Assembly: GCA_024640205.1 (NCBI GenBank)
Contig: JAHEFL010000060.1
Coordinates: 1-7,920 of the forward strand
DNA: 7,920 bases
Direction: 5' to 3'
Source of the DNA: Flavobacteriales bacterium
GTDB lineage: Bacteria > Bacteroidota > Bacteroidia > Flavobacteriales_F > PHOS-HE28
Below the pieces are notes generated by a model. The model was not told the origin of the DNA. It was given only the letters and a program-made list of their open reading frames with translations, and made no database searches. How positions within the stretch are numbered: position 1 is the stretch's first letter; each line of letters starts with the position of its first letter. The translations under genes and the position numbers were made by a program. Of this stretch, positions 7,155-7,920 are shown in pieces.

Positions 7155-7920
7155 CTACTCCTCTTCCTTCACTGAACCGGCGGGTACGCTGTGCACCAGC
7201 TCCTTACCCAACAGAACAAGAAAAAGTAGGATCAACAGTCCACTGCTGGCGAGCGCTATGGGGCCTGAGGAATTGAATGCCTTGCTTTCGATCTTGAACG
7301 CGACCACATGCTCCCCGGCAGGTACGACCATGGCACGCAGCACATGATCCGCACGGAAATGAGGGGCCGGCACACCATCAACGCTCGCTTTCCAATCCGG
7401 CCCGTACCAGATCTCGCTGAACACGACCACACCACCCTGCGCAGAGCGCACCTTATACGTGATCTCATTGGTCTCATAGCGTTCCATCGTCACCGATGCT
7501 GCGGGGTCCGGGGTGATCGTCACATCGTTCACCTGGTCCTTGAAGCGCTTATCCACCACGGCCGTTGTTAGAGGGTCGATCTCACCCAGTCCCGTGATCT
7601 CCTCATCCGCATTCTCCACCCACCGCACCTCATCCACGAACCAGGCTTCACCGAACCCGTTCGGGTTCTGGATAGCGGGCCGGTCCGGGTTGTAGATGAG
7701 CCAGCGCGTGTTCAGCATGTTCAGCACGCCTTCCTGTGCCAATGCACTATCCAGCGCTTCCATGGAAGTTCCGGTCTGCAACTGCTTGCTGATGCGCGAA
7801 ATGGCAGGTGACAAGTGGAACTCGATAAGTTCCTGGTAGCGCTTCAGCTTGGCACCATGGTACCCCCCGACACTTCGGTGGAACCAGCTCACACGCGCAT
7901 CATTGAACGGATTCCCCAAG
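7155..7920 (-). CDS. YfhO-family membrane protein, C-terminal part (5' end off window)
   Basis: The frame is open to the right edge; the TTG at 7919-7917 sits inside the conserved stretch LGNPFNDARVSWFHRSVGGYHGAKLKRYQ, so it is not a start and most of the protein lies outside. The visible 254 residues are the extracytoplasmic C-terminal region of the YfhO family: the GGYHGAKLKRYQ segment (18-29), NMLNTRWLIYN (67-77), the beta-rich IWYGPDWKASVDGVPAPHFRADHVLRAMVVPAGEH (170-204), then one terminal membrane helix (about 219-238) and a short acidic tail KEEE. Full-length Bacteroidota members run to about 800 residues with many membrane helices. The family has a GT-C-like plan; YfhO in Bacillus and GtlB in Listeria act in lipoteichoic acid glycosylation. 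In a Gram-negative host a role in transferring sugars from a lipid carrier in the periplasm is inferred. The GT4 gene follows on the same strand. Confidence 0.88.
   Translation of the reverse strand, partial: LGNPFNDARVSWFHRSVGGYHGAKLKRYQELIEFHLSPAISRISKQLQTGTSMEALDSALAQEGVLNMLNTRWLIYNPDRPAIQNPNGFGEAWFVDEVRWVENADEEITGLGEIDPLTTAVVDKRFKDQVNDVTITPDPAASVTMERYETNEITYKVRSAQGGVVVFSEIWYGPDWKASVDGVPAPHFRADHVLRAMVVPAGEHVVAFKIESKAFNSSGPIALASSGLLILLFLVLLGKELVHSVPAGSVKEEE

Noticed and set aside
7917..7919. TTG (minus strand) as start of the YfhO-like gene
   Set aside because: It falls within a conserved family segment and would leave a fragment without the membrane helices; the gene is cut by the window edge.

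Overview
The window looks like chromosomal DNA of a fairly GC-rich member of the Bacteroidota, possibly a Flavobacteriales-like lineage. This is inferred from protein families, not from any marker gene: a YfhO-family membrane protein with the GGYHGAKLKRYQ-type segment usual in that phylum, a DUF2147 lipocalin-like secreted protein, a GT4-type glycosyltransferase with ADFRDPW and PAKVFEYL signatures, and an M1 peptidase joined to an outer-membrane-type beta-barrel. No RNA gene, CRISPR array, insertion sequence, phage gene or origin was seen. The window is almost entirely coding.

Layout. Four genes read rightward from the left edge: the 3' part of an M1 metallopeptidase/barrel fusion (cut by the edge inside its zinc motif, to 2090), a small secreted DUF2147 protein (2099-2512), a class I SAM methyltransferase (about 2543-3235) and a GT2 glycosyltransferase (3232-4200, overlapping the previous gene by 4 bases). 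Three genes read leftward from the right edge: the 3' part of a YfhO-like membrane protein (stop at 7155), a GT4-like glycosyltransferase (7051-5771) and a Wzx/PST-type polysaccharide flippase (5698-4208). The two sets converge at 4200/4208 with 7 bases between the stop codons. The only spacers of note are 5699-5770 (72 bases) and 7052-7154 (103 bases); the second carries short GATCG-rich repeats.

How the genes may work together. Methyltransferase, GT2, flippase, GT4 and the YfhO-type (GT-C-like) protein form a plausible surface-glycan assembly neighbourhood: cytoplasmic sugar transfer and modification, flipping of the lipid-linked glycan, and possible further glycosylation at the outer face of the inner membrane. 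No polymerase, chain-length regulator, ligase or sugar-nucleotide synthesis gene lies inside the window, so the glycan cannot be named. The M1/barrel protein and DUF2147 protein are envelope proteins beside this cluster; a functional link is not shown.

The most unusual item is the architecture of the first gene. An M1 catalytic domain with intact HEXXH-X18-E is followed by a beta-sandwich and then about 420 residues with outer-membrane-barrel features, including an LRGY motif and a C-terminal phenylalanine. This suggests an outer-membrane-tethered or self-translocating peptidase, similar in general plan to patatin-Omp85 fusions. The other genes look like ordinary members of known families.
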